A DNA stretch of 64,000 nt from Irpex lacteus (taxonomy: Eukaryota > Basidiomycota > Agaricomycetes > Polyporales > Irpicaceae). Made by a program: the position numbers and the translations under genes. The notes below the pieces were generated by a model. That model worked only from the letters and a program-made list of their open reading frames with translations. It had not been told where the DNA came from and did no database searches. The stretch spans positions 62,001 through 126,000 of the forward strand of contig MQVO02000034.1 in the NCBI GenBank assembly GCA_001986395.2, given 5' to 3'. This document shows, piece after piece, positions 12,220 to 23,892 of the stretch (position 1 is the first letter of the stretch; every line of letters begins with the position of its first letter).

Positions 12220-13863
12220 ATGGCTGCAACGCCTTGGACAGACATACCGTTGTCTGAGGAGACAACGTATTGGAGATCTTTGTCAGTGATCAATATTCAG
12301 TCTAAATATGCGGGTTCATATTCTTATAAGACTTACGTTCTAGAGTCACGGGAAGCTTCGTAGAAGTAGCAGCTACAGGTATGTAAGGTAAAATGGATAC
12401 TTTCGTCTCTCGCTGACATCGACTCCCAGCGCTGTTCTTCTATGAATACTTCCAGATTTTACCGGACGAAGTCAAATACATATGGAAGCTCAAGAAATCT
12501 GTCGCGTCCTACCTGTTTCTGGTCAACCGATACGCTGTATTGTGCATCCGAGGGTTTAGACTGGTACAGATGGTCCCATGGGTGGGAAGAAACGCCCACA
12601 CCGCGGATATTGTCAGTGCCTCTCTGTAGTAATGGTTCCGTAACGTATCACTCACAGACCCATCTAGATGTATGAAGATCCTTTCCTAAGTTTGGGTATA
12701 TAGTTTTGACGCCCCTGGTCTTTGACAGCTGTACCGTTACATGGCGAATAGGAGACACAGGCACCATTACCATGTACTTGGTCCTCGCACGTAAGAAGAT
12801 CTCATCATGATGCCTTTCCATCTTTGCCTGAATTCTCTTCTGTTAGTATTTGCATCCCTCAGAACGTACGCAATATGGGAAAAAGAACCGGTTTGTGCTT
12901 GCGGGTGTTCTCATACTGGGTTTGATATATCCTTGTGGGTTTACGGTGCGTCCATAGTCGCAGATGTTCCGCACAGTAGCTGATCCCGCGCCCGTAATGT
13001 AGTATTCTATCACTACACGCTCCTACCGAGCGGCTCCTCCTCCGTTTACCGGTTGCGACTACAATACATCGTTGAGTCTGTCTATCAAGCTGGATCCTAA
13101 TATGATCTAGTACGTATTCAAGACTGCTTTGCTGCTTGCCTCCGTGGTTTTAACCCTCTGCCTTCCTTCAGCTGTAGGTCACGTCAGTCGCCAGTCTCGT
13201 CGTAGAATCTGACATGAATACGTAACACAGCAATGTTAGGTATAATATGCAGCATGGCCTTCGAAGCCTCTGTCGTGGTTCTCACGTGGGCAAAGACCGT
13301 AACTCTTCTCAGACGGAGAAGACAGATCGATGGACGGGTTAGTCAAGGCATGGGATACATCCTGCTGAGAGACGGTATGTAGTGCGCATATCAACATGAT
13401 CAGTACTAAGTAATGCTGATTTTGCTGTTATTTCAATGAAGGCACTATTCATTTTGGAACCCTCTTCATCCTGAATGCTGTCGGTCTGATAACCTTCGTC
13501 TCAACAGTAAGCATTTTCTACCCCTCGCACAATGCCCCTCCATGATTGACGACGCATCGTTAGCCATTCGACTTCATATCGCCCATGACAGACACCATGA
13601 TATCTATCCTGATTTCTCGTCTCATACTCAACCTCAAGAAAGACTTCCTCAGGACATGTAACCGACGTGGCATCACTAACGATTCAGGCGCGGCTACCGT
13701 TCATGGAACCATGACTAATGCAAGCGGTGATGGTCGAAGGACGGGAGGCGCTTTTGAGGACGTCTCGAATATGACCTTGCAATTTGCTCACAACTTAGAT
13801 GAGGATGGGTACGGTGAAGATGAAGCGGCATGGGATAATGGTACAGTACTGCCTTCGAGTTGA
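12220..13863 (+). pseudogene. DUF6533-family seven-span membrane protein, copy 1 (frameshifted)
   Basis: DUF6533 proteins are multi-span membrane proteins of unknown function, expanded in agaricomycetes. The start at 12220 (MAATPWTDIPLSEETTYWRS) matches copy 2. Exons give VTGSFVEVAATALFFYEYFQ, then SYLFLVNRYAVLCIRGFRLV, a 20-residue core CTVTWRIGDTGTITMYLVLA, LRTYAIW, a loop with PPPFTGC, and the last span SILISRLILNL before a variable acidic tail. Two 2-nt microexons are required: AT at 12668-12669 and CT at 13172-13173. An extra A in the run 12880-12884 (TGGGAAAAAG against TGGGAAAAG in copy 2) shifts the frame just after LRTYAIWE, although all later exons still match copy 2. This is a recent pseudogene or a homopolymer error. 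It forms a tandem pair with copy 2. Confidence 0.8.
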
Positions 13864-14958
13864 GCAAATAGTCCAGTCGTGGCAATGCAAGACGCTCAAT
13901 AAATAATACTGTCTCACGCAATGTTTGTACGGAGTTGCCGTATGTATCAACAATCGTTCCTTCAAGCCTCTGCCTTGGATCTATTCGTGAGTGTTTTGAA
14001 TCACGTCACGACGGAAAGGCTGATGAACACGAGTTGGGGCAAATAGTTCAACGCCGCGTTATCACGCCCACATGCCACCTCAACTGCTTGTGGAAACTAT
14101 CATACCCTTCAACGGCCCGGGCTGGGCTTGCTTCTGCATACTTGAGTTCCCTCAAGTATACTCAATGTGGTGACATTTCATGACAGGCTTGGTCTTACAG
14201 CTTTATGTGTCGACGTGCGACCTGCCAGTGTGAGCAGAGATCCGAAGACATCCAACCCGTGTTACCACTGCAGGCGCCCTGGTCTCTCTATATCGTTTCA
14301 CCATGACGCTTGGAGCTTGAAGCTTGATGCGCGATCGATCACAACACGCTGGTCACCGTTGTGAGTAAGATGTTTTGAACTCCGGTCATATCTTTCTCGA
14401 GTTGTTGAAGATGGGTGTCTACTGTTCCTAGCTGTGTACGTACTTCAACATCTGTTGGTTCGATGAACACTGATAAGAACAGATCCGTCACTACCACATC
14501 TTCGTGATTGCTGATTGCAGCACCAAGCTGTTCGTCGATTCTCAGGCGCGAATAATTTACGCTGCATCTGGCGACCTTGTAATACATACCGTCTCTGGTA
14601 TAAAACACCGTAAGCAATCCAATTTCTATCGCGACATGGTCTAGTAAGCTATCAGTAGCCTTACGTTCGTCTGGAATAGCTTCCTTTAGTAACCGGAACA
14701 GCATCGCCTGTGGAACTTCGACTTGAACCGCATCACATGATCAAAGCATACTTGAAAGTTGGCGAGGATGGGGATCGATGTCCCGAAGATTGCGCAAACC
14801 TACGTCGCATCTTGACATGCGGGTAATGTCAGTACATTGTTATTACTTGATGTGCATCCAAAGGTAAGTGGCTGTGGGCTCATGAATCTATAAGTACTAC
14901 GCAATAACGGCTATCGATAGTTTGAACTTGCTCTCTCATAGTAGATTTTATCACGAAC
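13864..14958. other. spacer between DUF6533 copies 1 and 2, with an unassigned ORF
   Basis: This 1.1-kb spacer contains an ATG-started 121-codon frame on the minus strand (14704 to 14339, MLFRLLKEAIPDERKATDSL...). It has no recognised domain and could be chance. The last 100 bp should hold the promoter of copy 2. Confidence 0.35.
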
Positions 14959-16606
14959 ATGGCCACAATGTCTTGGGAAGATGTGCCCTTGTCTGAAGAG
15001 CCAACCTATTGGAGATCATTGTCAGTATCCAACGCCAAAAACTTCACTGACATCCAGATTCCAGCGCCATCTGATTACTCATTAAACATTTCTTCTAGGA
15101 TCGTAGGAAGCGTTGCAGAGGTAGCAGCTACAGGTACGAAGATCGGGGTACTTATATTCGTCTCCTACTGATAATTATCCTCTATGCAGCTCTATTCTTC
15201 TATGAGTATTTACAGATGATACCGAACGAGGTCGAGTACATATGGAAGCACAACAAATCCACCGCATCCTATTTATTTCTCGTCAACAGATATGCCATGC
15301 TTTGTGTCCGAGGTTTTCGGCTGGTACAGATGGTCTCATGGGAAGGAAGAGACGAACTCACTGCAAGTGAAGTAGGTTGTCTATGTAGACCCTCAGCCTC
15401 AGGCAACTGATCAATCTGAACTTATGATTGAGATGTATGAAGACTTTCCTCATTCATGGATTGAATGTCAAATTGATAACATCATGCAGATGCATTATCG
15501 CGTGGAGGGTTGGAGACACTTGCACGATTATGGTGTACTTAGTAGTTGCTCGTAAGTCCATCCTACACGTGCATTCCTCCGGCAATCTAAGTTGTTTCAT
15601 TTATTTCATGCAGTCTTCGCATCACTCAGAACATATGCATTATGGGAAAAGAACCGCTATGTGCTTGTAGTTGTCCTAATGCTGGGTCTCATTTACCCAG
15701 GAGGCTTTACTGTACGTATCTACCACTGGTTCCTGCATACCCATCAGCTCCTCTGATCATTACATGATTGTGTATAGTATTCTGTAACTACGCGAACCTA
15801 CCGAGCCGCTCCGCCTCCGTATACTGGTTGTGACTACAACACTTCGCTTGACCTCTCTATCAAGTTGGATCCAAACATGATATTGTACGTACAAGGGCAT
15901 GGGTGATACGTGAGATTTGCTGACCTTCGTCCATAGCTGTAGGTTCATTCTCTCGTTGAGGCTCGCCTGGTAGAATCTGATCTGAATATGTACACAAGCG
16001 ATGCTTGGTATAACCTGCAGCATGATTTTTGAAGCTACGGTCGCCGTTTTGACATGGGCTAAGACTATTCGCTTACTTAGGCGAAGACGACAAATGGTCA
16101 ACGAAGTTAAACAAGGCATTGGTTATATTCTTTGGAGAGATGGTATGTGCATTGTCTACACGCAACCTGTCGTGTAAGATCAGCTCTGATGTGCTTATTG
16201 TAGGCACCATGCATTTCATTGCTCTTTTTGTCTTGAACGCCGTCGGGTTGATAACGTTTGTCTCGACGGTACCTCTCTTTCCTCTCGCATATCCACCCAG
16301 TCTAATTGCGGTGCTCTCTTCTAGCCGTTTGACTTCATCTTGCCGATCACTGACACAATCATATCCATCCTCATTTCTCGTCTGATTCTCAACCTTCGAG
16401 AAGACTTCCTCAGTACATGTAATCGTCGTGCTGATCCGGGTATGGATTCCTCGGACTTGAACAACGTTGAGTGGACCATGCCGGGTACTGATAGTTATGC
16501 ATCAAGGATGGGAGGGGCTATGGATGACATGTCAAATGTAACGACTGGCATGCAATTTGCTCTTGACTCAGGTGCGCTTGAGGAGGGTGGACCTGAAGGG
16601 GTTTAA
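14959..16606 (+). CDS. DUF6533-family seven-span membrane protein, copy 2
   Basis: This intact tandem partner of copy 1 starts MATMSWEDVPLSEEPTYWRS. Hydrophobic segments in order are the VGSVAEVAATALFFYEYLQ span, the SYLFLVNRYAMLCVRGFRLV span, the 20-residue CIIAWRVGDTCTIMVYLVVA running into LFASLRTYALW, YVLVVVLMLGLIYPGGFT, the loop APPPYTGCDYN, FSMLGITCSMIFEATVAVLT, MHFIALFVLNAVGLITF and DTIISILISRLILNL. That makes about seven spans. The frame closes only with two 2-nt microexons, AT (15433-15434) and CT (15937-15938). The introns around the second are 52 and 60 nt. The cytosolic-looking tail is rich in Gly, Met and Asp. Function is unknown. The LRTYALW motif after the third span recalls the position of the DRY motif in GPCRs, but that is only an analogy. 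Confidence 0.85.
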
Positions 16607-17417
16607 GAAGTGCCTTGGGAGACGATCGACAGTCGCATACCTACAATACGAGAACGTTGATGCAGCATTCTAGTGGCGAACATGGAAGACATTACTCTAA
16701 CCACAATTAATCGAAGTAGGCAGCGATGTATATTCTTATTTATAGGCCCGTTATTTCATTCGCGTATATTCAGAGCTTGATCAGACCTACTACTTATGTC
16801 TCCGTACGGAACTTGAATGCAAATGAGAACGTACCAACACCCATAACAAAAATTGTGCAACGTGAATCGAAACTGTTACATAAAATACCTCGTGCTTTTG
16901 AATCGATTATTCCTCCACAATGTCGACCAGCACATCACCGCACACGCCGCGATCCCGACCCAGGCGGCTTGCTCGAACTCCTCGGCAACCATTCCAAGAA
17001 GATCCCTCCAAATTTTTTCGGACAAGTAATCAAAGCTATAGAGGTTCCATTTGTCGTGTAAGAAATATGTGAGTTGCTGAAGGTCCAGGGGCCCAGCGAC
17101 AACGTAGAGATGCACTTCTACTCGAGCCGACTTTATCGTCCATAAGTGTCTGTACCTCCCTTCTTCTGCGTAATAATGGTCTACTCACAAAACAGCAGTG
17201 TCGATTGCGTCATCTTCAAGTCACTACGCTGACAAGCAAGTATGCTTAACATGCCACTGGCCGATGACGACGACAGCTCAAAGTAAGTGTAGATGTAAAA
17301 TTCGACAATTAAGCCCTCCAACCGCAAGTAAAGTTGAGCAATAACTCATCAAATGCATCATATAGTATTTGTGACTGGCTAGCGACCCAACGCTGTAGAT
17401 CGCCGTCTCCAGATTCC
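16607..17417. other. intergenic; one unassigned minus-strand frame
   Basis: A minus-strand frame around 17100-16876 (LSEKIWRDLLGMVAEEFEQA...) has natural-looking composition, but it starts only at GTG and has no known domain. It could be an exon of an unrecognised gene. Nothing else is supported. The right end carries the 9-bp copy (17409-17417) that flanks the transposon. Confidence 0.3.
17409..17417. repeat. left target-site duplication CCAGATTCC
   Basis: A 9-bp direct repeat immediately left of the inverted-repeat element. An identical copy sits at 18118-18126 immediately right of it. Confidence 0.65.
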
Positions 17418-18117
17418 AAAAGGTTCCGGACCTCGAGACTCTACGCCGAAACCGGCCTGTAGGGCCGACTCTACGCTCCCGTAGAGTCGCCTCCACGCTC
17501 TATATTGCCTAAAATGACAGGCATCTGTGACACTCCTGTCACGCTGCCGCCGACTTACCTCCTCGTATGACGATATAACGCGCCCATACTGCTCTTATAC
17601 TAGCTCTGTACTGTAGGGATATGATTATATATGTTTATTATAAATTCTTCACGAAGAATTTGGGCTCATCAGATGTTGAATTAGGCTCATCCGACATTCC
17701 AATCACTGGTCTCGTTCGACAGCCGTCGGCACTCGTAGAGGCCCAGCTTCTCACAGGTAGTGGTGGCTTTGTCGTTCAATACTAGTCTTGTGTACGCTAT
17801 GCCCGTCGCCTTTGCTATTGTCAGCTTACTTACTCGCCGACTTGATGTTGAGTACGGCGGCGTGACCGGCGTGAGGCTGTCACACGTCTCGTACAGTCAA
17901 GGGCCAGTGCTCTCCCGCCAGCAGATAACAGTGCCAACTATCAAAATAATGTATTTGCAGGTACAATCTGTGCTAAGCATTGCAGTCCCGGTATATGGTA
18001 TTCCAACTTCACTTCGTTAACGCGTTTTCGCGCGGTAGCACATGTGACATGTGACATAGAGCCGACTCTACGTAGAGTCGGCTCCACGCGTAGAGTCTCG
18101 AGAATCGGAACGTCCTC
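17418..18117. mobile_element. 700-bp non-autonomous DNA transposon (MITE-like) with terminal inverted repeats
   Basis: The two ends are inverted copies of each other. The left end (17418-17495) contains CTCGAGACTCTACGC followed by GCCGACTCTACG...TAGAGTCG. The right end (about 18055-18117) read in reverse gives the same order. The right end includes a perfect 22-bp palindrome at 18061-18082. The element is bordered by the 9-bp direct repeat CCAGATTCC at 17409-17417 and 18118-18126, the expected footprint of insertion. An 8-9 bp duplication suits hAT-like elements. The interior holds no transposase frame, so mobility would need an enzyme supplied elsewhere. Confidence 0.75.
18061..18082. repeat. 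perfect 22-bp palindrome in the transposon end
   Basis: The 22 bases beginning GCCGACTCTAC read identically on both strands. A related, imperfect hairpin (GACTCTACG...CGTAGAGTC) lies at 17467-17488 in the opposite end. Such subterminal hairpins are typical of transposase-binding ends. Confidence 0.8.
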
Positions 18118-18126
18118 CCAGATTCC

Positions 18127-18694
18127 GGCTGGCGTAGTTACGTTTAGACTTCCTCATTAGGCAACTTTTGGGCGCTCACTGGCTTGCAACCCTTCACCCT
18201 CGTCTGTAGCTGTAGACGTACACAGGGTGTACGCTGGTAGATTTCTTTTGTAGTCATATTTTGTTCAGGGACCATTTGGTGTGTTACGAACAAGTATTGC
18301 AATTTGGACGTATAGCCTAAGGAGTAAGTGAGATGCATCTTGCGAACGTGACGAAGCGGATGCATCACGAAATAGGCGTAGAGAAGAATACTTTCAGGTA
18401 TATTCCGCAGAGCTCAGCTGGGCGACGGTGCTCATTATGTCCTCAAGGAATTTCAGGCTCAGCTTGCAAAAGCATAATGCTCAGAATACTCGCCCACGCT
18501 GCTATTAATTTCAATCCAGCCTAGTCATGATACAAGTAGAATACGCATACACTATACTGAATTACAATTACACTATGATTACAGTCCACGAGAGCTTTTC
18601 CGATGCATCAACACCGCACATTATACACCGCAGGTACACATACAACTGACCCAGTCATCCACACGACACCACACGACACACCTCAAGCTCACTC
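18127..18694. other. intergenic, no gene seen
   Basis: No supported frame. The right part is presumably the 3' UTR of the leftward MFS transporter gene. Confidence 0.4.
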
Positions 18695-20818
18695 CTACAA
18701 AACATACCTCACACCTTCCCTCCCATTCCTCCTCCTCAACATAATCCAACACGCAGCCGCGAGTCCCCCAATCCCCAACTGGAACGCACCAAGAACCCAA
18801 CCAGCGACCGTCCACTCCGGCGCCTTGCTCCAGCTCCCGAGCAGCCAGGTGGCGAGTATCCCGCCGAGGTTGGTGGAGATGGTGAGGAGCGCGATGGAGG
18901 TGGCGCGAGCGGTGTAGGATGAGTCGTTATCTGAGTGACGGGAAGTGGGGGTGGTGGTGGGGAGAGATGACGAGGAGAGGAGGGAGGGGAGGTGGGCGTT
19001 GTTTGAGGTCCAGGCGGCGAGGGGAGGTGCGGTGCTGTATGTGGAGGGGATTATGAAGAAGAGGGAGGCGTAGCGAACGTGAGGGTGATGTGAGCCTATG
19101 ATATTAAGTTAGAAGGAATATAATTTAGCGAGCAGATGAGGAATCAGATGGTTATAAGCGCACCGAGGAATATCGCAAATCCAACTATGCCCATGACCGC
19201 GAAGACGATGATGGTCAGTCCGCGCTTGGCATATCGGTCTGAGAAGTATGATGACACAATAGATACTAAGGACATACGTATACGTCAGGAAACCAATAGC
19301 GCGCTCAATAAGTGAACAGAGGATACTCACAGACGAAACCGACAGCAAACGGGGGCACGCTCATCAGCTGCGCTTGGTTCGCAGTATACCCTAAAGACGC
19401 AACAATGGACGGAGTAAAGCTAGATGTACATGTGCACATGTTAGTATCATCTTCACCATCAGGATACCAATCAAGGAACACTCACTATGCCAATCCGCTC
19501 AACGTCGTTCCGTTGAAGAACCCCATTGCCACAAACATCCACAGGTGAGGTACCTTCAACGTCATCCAGATATGCTCCCAGTTGACGGCCCCGCTATTCT
19601 CGGACCCGTTCAATTCTTTACTTGCGGCGATAGAAGTGGAGTATTCGCTTCCGGTCGAGGTACCGTTGACCGCTCCCATCTCATTGACAGGAACATGAGC
19701 GTCCGAATCCAGAATGGCAAGTATATGCGCCTTCTCATCATGGCTGAGAAGGGCAACATGCGAGGGCGTACGAGGGAGAATGAAAAACGAGAGGACGCCG
19801 AAAAGGAAAGTGAATAGACCCTCCTAAGCAATGATAGAGACGTGATCTCCGTCAAGAACGGAAGCGAAGAGAATTAAGAATAGACGTACGAGGATAAATA
19901 TCCAAGACCAACCAGGTCTGCCGCCGACACCGTCCATATGGAGGATTGCCGAAGCTAAGAGGCCAGAGAACGCTCCAGCCAGGGTAGTAGAAGCGAAGAA
20001 TAGTGATATACTGGTGATGGTTTGAATTAGTAGCTGTGTAAGCCAGCAAAGATACATGAATGCTGGCAAGAGACATACCGTAATTGAAGCTTCTCCTTCG
20101 GATAGAAAGTCGATAGGTAGAGCGTGATGCCTGGGAGTAGCCCGCCTACAATAAGAGGACAATAACGTTTCCGATGAGCGTGATAGCATATAGCCTGAAA
20201 ATCCGGCACGCACCTTCGAATAGTCCTAGAAAGATCCTACATGCGACCAATCCTCGATAATTAACAACGACGCCTTGCATTGTCGTTGCAATGCCCCACA
20301 ATACCGTCATAGACGGTATAATAATGTTCGGACCGATCCTTTTGAGCCATAGGTTGGACGGCAGTTCTACAAGAATATACGGGATTAAGGTGTTTGTAAG
20401 GAGAAGGCTGTACTAAATGAAAAGATCAAGACGTCAGTATGAGGTCGTCTCGTTATGAGATTAAAAATACCTGATAATCAGACATGGACAAATCCTTCTG
20501 AAGTCCGGCAATACGGGCATTTCCGATGTTTCCTTTATCCTATATAGACGGGAATGGTCAGTTCCTGGATACATGCTACCTGCGGAGGGCCCGTACCAAA
20601 AATGACAAGAAGAAAATCATCGTGACGACCGGTAACACCGCATAGTCCATCTTCCTCCACGCCCGTGCGTCCATCTCGCGAGTGACACGGACCTCGTCGC
20701 TCGCTCGATGGTCAAAGCCACCGTCTGCAAGAGTGACGACACGGGCGAGAGGGGAGCCCTTCTCATCACCAGACTCGCCCAGTTTGAAGACCGTCGACTG
20801 AGAGCGATTGTCGTGCAT
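18695..20818 (-). CDS. MFS transporter, anion:cation symporter (allantoate/vitamin permease-like) family
   Basis: A plasma-membrane solute carrier with the ordered hallmarks of the ACS family: an acidic cytosolic N-terminus (start 20818, MHDNRSQSTVFKLGE), MDYAVLPVVTMIFFLSFL as first span, the motif DKGNIGNARIAGLQKDLSMS, LVELPSNLWLKRIGP, VACRIFLGLFEGGLLPG, ITLYLSTFYPKEKLQLR, GAFSGLLASAILHMDG, GWSWIFIL and EGLFTFLFGVLSFFILP. The second half has WEHIWMTLKVPHLWMFVAMG and final spans ending GGLAAACWIMLRRRNG at TAG 18695-18697. About ten short introns split it, each closed by a normal acceptor, and I saw no broken frame. The substrate cannot be told from sequence; organic anions, vitamins and small peptides are usual. 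It stands alone among DUF6533 genes. Confidence 0.85.
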
Positions 20819-22247
20819 GTCGACGTTGAGAACCGTCGATACAGCCAGCACACGAGGGGGTAGGATGGCTGGAGGGAAAGAAAGGAAATTCGCGCTCGAC
20901 CTGAATATTTGTATGTCATCCTCAGGCCGAGCCGGCATCGTATAACATAAAGAAGCACGTACATCGTGTGTGTGGTCGCTGGCATCGACGGCGGCACCTC
21001 GTGGAACGGCGAGAAAAATTGTGTATCAAATGACGAGGATCCAATGTTGGCGATCTGCCGGTAACGAATCAGGCCGTCATTCATAACATGACAGATGATA
21101 AACGTACCTATTCCACACAAACTCTGTCCTCTCTGCTCCAATGCAAGATTGATTTTGTCGCCGTCGGGGACGTTTGGGAGAGCAACTTCGACTGCGAGAG
21201 GGATCCCAAGGCTGCACATGCAACGTCCTAAGATACTTGCGGAGTAGATGAGGCGGCGGCGCAAGATCATACGACGGCGTCGGGGATTCGTCTCCCGTAA
21301 ATATATCCTGCTGTGGCCGAGCACTGCTTCTCCGATCATTCCGCACGTAGGACAAGTACGTGAAGCGAACTAGGAAGTTGAGAGTCCGTTTCTGGAAGAT
21401 ATCAATGTAAATCCCAAAGGGTAGGGCACAGGCACCCAATCTATCTTCTCGATACAATCTCGAAGGAAGCCATGGTATATCTTCCCACAGTATGCGCCAC
21501 GCGACTTGCGAATCCAAAGAGGTCAGAGCGTCACCAGTCCATGGTCGAACCTCCGCGTACTAACAAATGTCTAGAAAGTGTGCGGTCCAAAATATCCAGC
21601 TGTATAGGTGAGCTTCATGATAGAATTGGAAAATACTATGGACGGCTAGTCCTGTACTTACCTCACGCGTACGCTGGCCGGGGCGATTTATTTCTGAGAG
21701 AAATATTAATATCGTCACTGAAATTGTTCGATCATTGCTTCTTCTCCTTTTTGAAAGAAGTATTGCCTTCGTTAGAGATCAGTCGTTCCCGAGAGATCTC
21801 TTTGACAGCAATAACTATATGACCCCGAACTAGATCTTCCTCTTCGGTCATTGACCTGTCAATAAGACAGGGGCTACCCACGTGCAGATGATTCATGGAT
21901 CTCGTTCCAGACAGGTAATTGTGTACCGGTGCCTTCGCCGCCGGCGTACGCAGAAGTCATAAAAGTTCGAGGATAACAGCCGTAACCGGATTTCTCCGCT
22001 TCGTTCAACGAACTACAAACATGACCAAACACAGCGCGCAGGTCGATCATCCCAGGTCCGAGTCCAGTCATGGCGTTTTCACATTTACTCGTAAGTTTTG
22101 CAAGCATCTCAGTACGTGAAGCAAAACTCCTTTAGTCTGAATGCCACCTCTTCCTAAACGTTGAAAGTTCTCCCCACGCCATCACCTCCTAACTTACGCG
22201 ACCCGCGCCGTCTGCACTGATCAAGTAGGAAGACGGCTTATTGAAGT
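20819..22247. other. upstream of the MFS gene; unassigned coding-like relics
   Basis: On the minus strand, short runs such as YREDRLGACALPFGIYIDIF (about 21440) and AVEVALPNVPDGDKINLALE (about 21150) look protein-like. They fall in different frames, and no consistent splice pattern joins them. I could not name the family. They may be a decayed gene. Confidence 0.3.
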
Positions 22248-23892
22248 CTAGATGCGACGTGTACCATAGCGAACAGTTGAGATGTCTGAGAGGGGAACGG
22301 AGGAGGCTTCGTTATTCTTTTTAGAAGCGTAGTTCTTTCGTAAATCAAGAATAAATCTTGAAATGATGATTGAAGTGAGGCTAGTCGGCAGTTCAGCACA
22401 TTATAGATACTAACAAATGAGGCCACTTACGTTTGGATAAGGTCGGAGAATACGAATCCAATTGACTGTGAAACACGTATTGTTAGATGTATTCCTAGAT
22501 ATAATCAAAGAACGAACTGGAATGAACCCTACTAGACTAATGGCGTTCATAAGCAACAATGCGCTACGGTTTAGTCAGCGATAGTATTCAAAGAGAGAAA
22601 ACGCGGCTGTCTCACACAAACTGTATAGTTCCTACCATCAAGTAAGCTATATGAGGACAAAACGCCATTGCCAGTATGTGCGAGTTGCTCACCGTCAAGA
22701 AATAGAACGAGGGATATACTCTTCACGCTACTTGTATCGTTTCTCTGCCTGCGATGGATAGTCGGAATTGTCTTCAGCCATGTGAGAAGCGCAGTGGCGC
22801 CCTCGAACAATATTATGCTCCCAGTACCAAGCATATCTGGAGCAGCCAATATCATTCAGCTTGCTAATCTTCGGTTATGAGTGGCATTGATGTCTGTGAC
22901 ATACGACTGAGTAGCATTATGATTATTAGTAGACGATATCGCGTAGATGAATATTAGACATACATACAATAGACTATCCGAGCCGTATCTTGTGGTAATA
23001 CTCGGCGGCAAAGTGCTGTAATATTCGCAACCGGGGATTGGAGAAGACGAAGCACGGAACACTAGACGGGTAGCATAGTACTGTGCTGTTTCATCAGAAA
23101 CGTGGAATTAATGTTGAACCAAGTGTGCTTACCGCATAGCCACAAGGGTAAAGCATGCCAAGTAAGAGCACACAGCAGAGCACACGGAGATCCTTGTTCC
23201 ATAGAGCATATGTTCGAAAGGCAGCAAAGACTAAAAATGTGGGCATCGAAGATTATCCTGAATCAGAATCGTTATGACAGCGAGGAGCACATCCACGTAC
23301 CCGCGAACGTCATGTACACTATAAATGAGCATGCATTTGCTAGCTTGAGGATGATACGACAACTGGAGTAGAGGAGAAGGCGGTGACTAGTAGATAAGTC
23401 ATTGACAAGCGACATAAATGTACAGTACTACTCAACGTCTGGGAGAATACGTGAGTGATTAAAGCGAAGTGGCAGTTCAAGAAAACCTACTTCATCTGCT
23501 GTATCGGCATTCCCACGAGTCCATGACACCAATTGTGCCATGTCAAGAAGATTATAGCACAATGTCCCATAGCGATTGGCTATAAATAGAAACGACGCCA
23601 TAGAGAGCTCATGCTTCCATATGTATTTGACTTCCGAGGGAAGGGTTAAAAGGTAATCATACAGATAGCATGCTGTGGAAGCGTGTTTAGCCGTATACGT
23701 GAGTCAGGAAGGATGAAGGTTGGAAGGTGCAGCGCACCCGTTGGTACTAATACGAAATATTTGGAGGTATATCTAGACAGTCAAGGGAGTTAGAAGTGGC
23801 ATTGAGGTCGTATTTTCACTCCTCACTCACTGGTTTTGCCATTCCGTCGAGGATGGTGTGGGCGAGACACTACTAGGGGGTACCACTAGCAT
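22248..23892 (-). CDS. DUF6533-family seven-span membrane protein, copy 3
   Basis: Starts at 23892 (MLVVPPSSVSPTPSSTEWQN). Exon 2 gives YTSKYFVLVPTA, joined to CYLYDYLLTLPSEVKYIWKH and SFLFIANRYGTLCYNLLDMA. The 20-residue core is CRIILKLANACSFIVYMTFA. Then come FRTYALWNK, the loop SSPIPGCEYYS, and FHMLGTGSIILFE as fifth span. The end is TSIIISRFILDLRKNYAS plus a short tail to TAG 22248-22250. Microexons are required at 23437-23438 (AC, coding strand) and 22905-22906 (TC). All joins keep frame. The C-tail is short, about 30 residues, and lacks the acidic box of other copies. Confidence 0.8.

Noticed and set aside
14339..14704. 121-codon minus-strand ORF between DUF6533 copies 1 and 2
   Set aside because: Open and ATG-started, but no domain, no introns and no repeat in other spacers. 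Not called as a gene.
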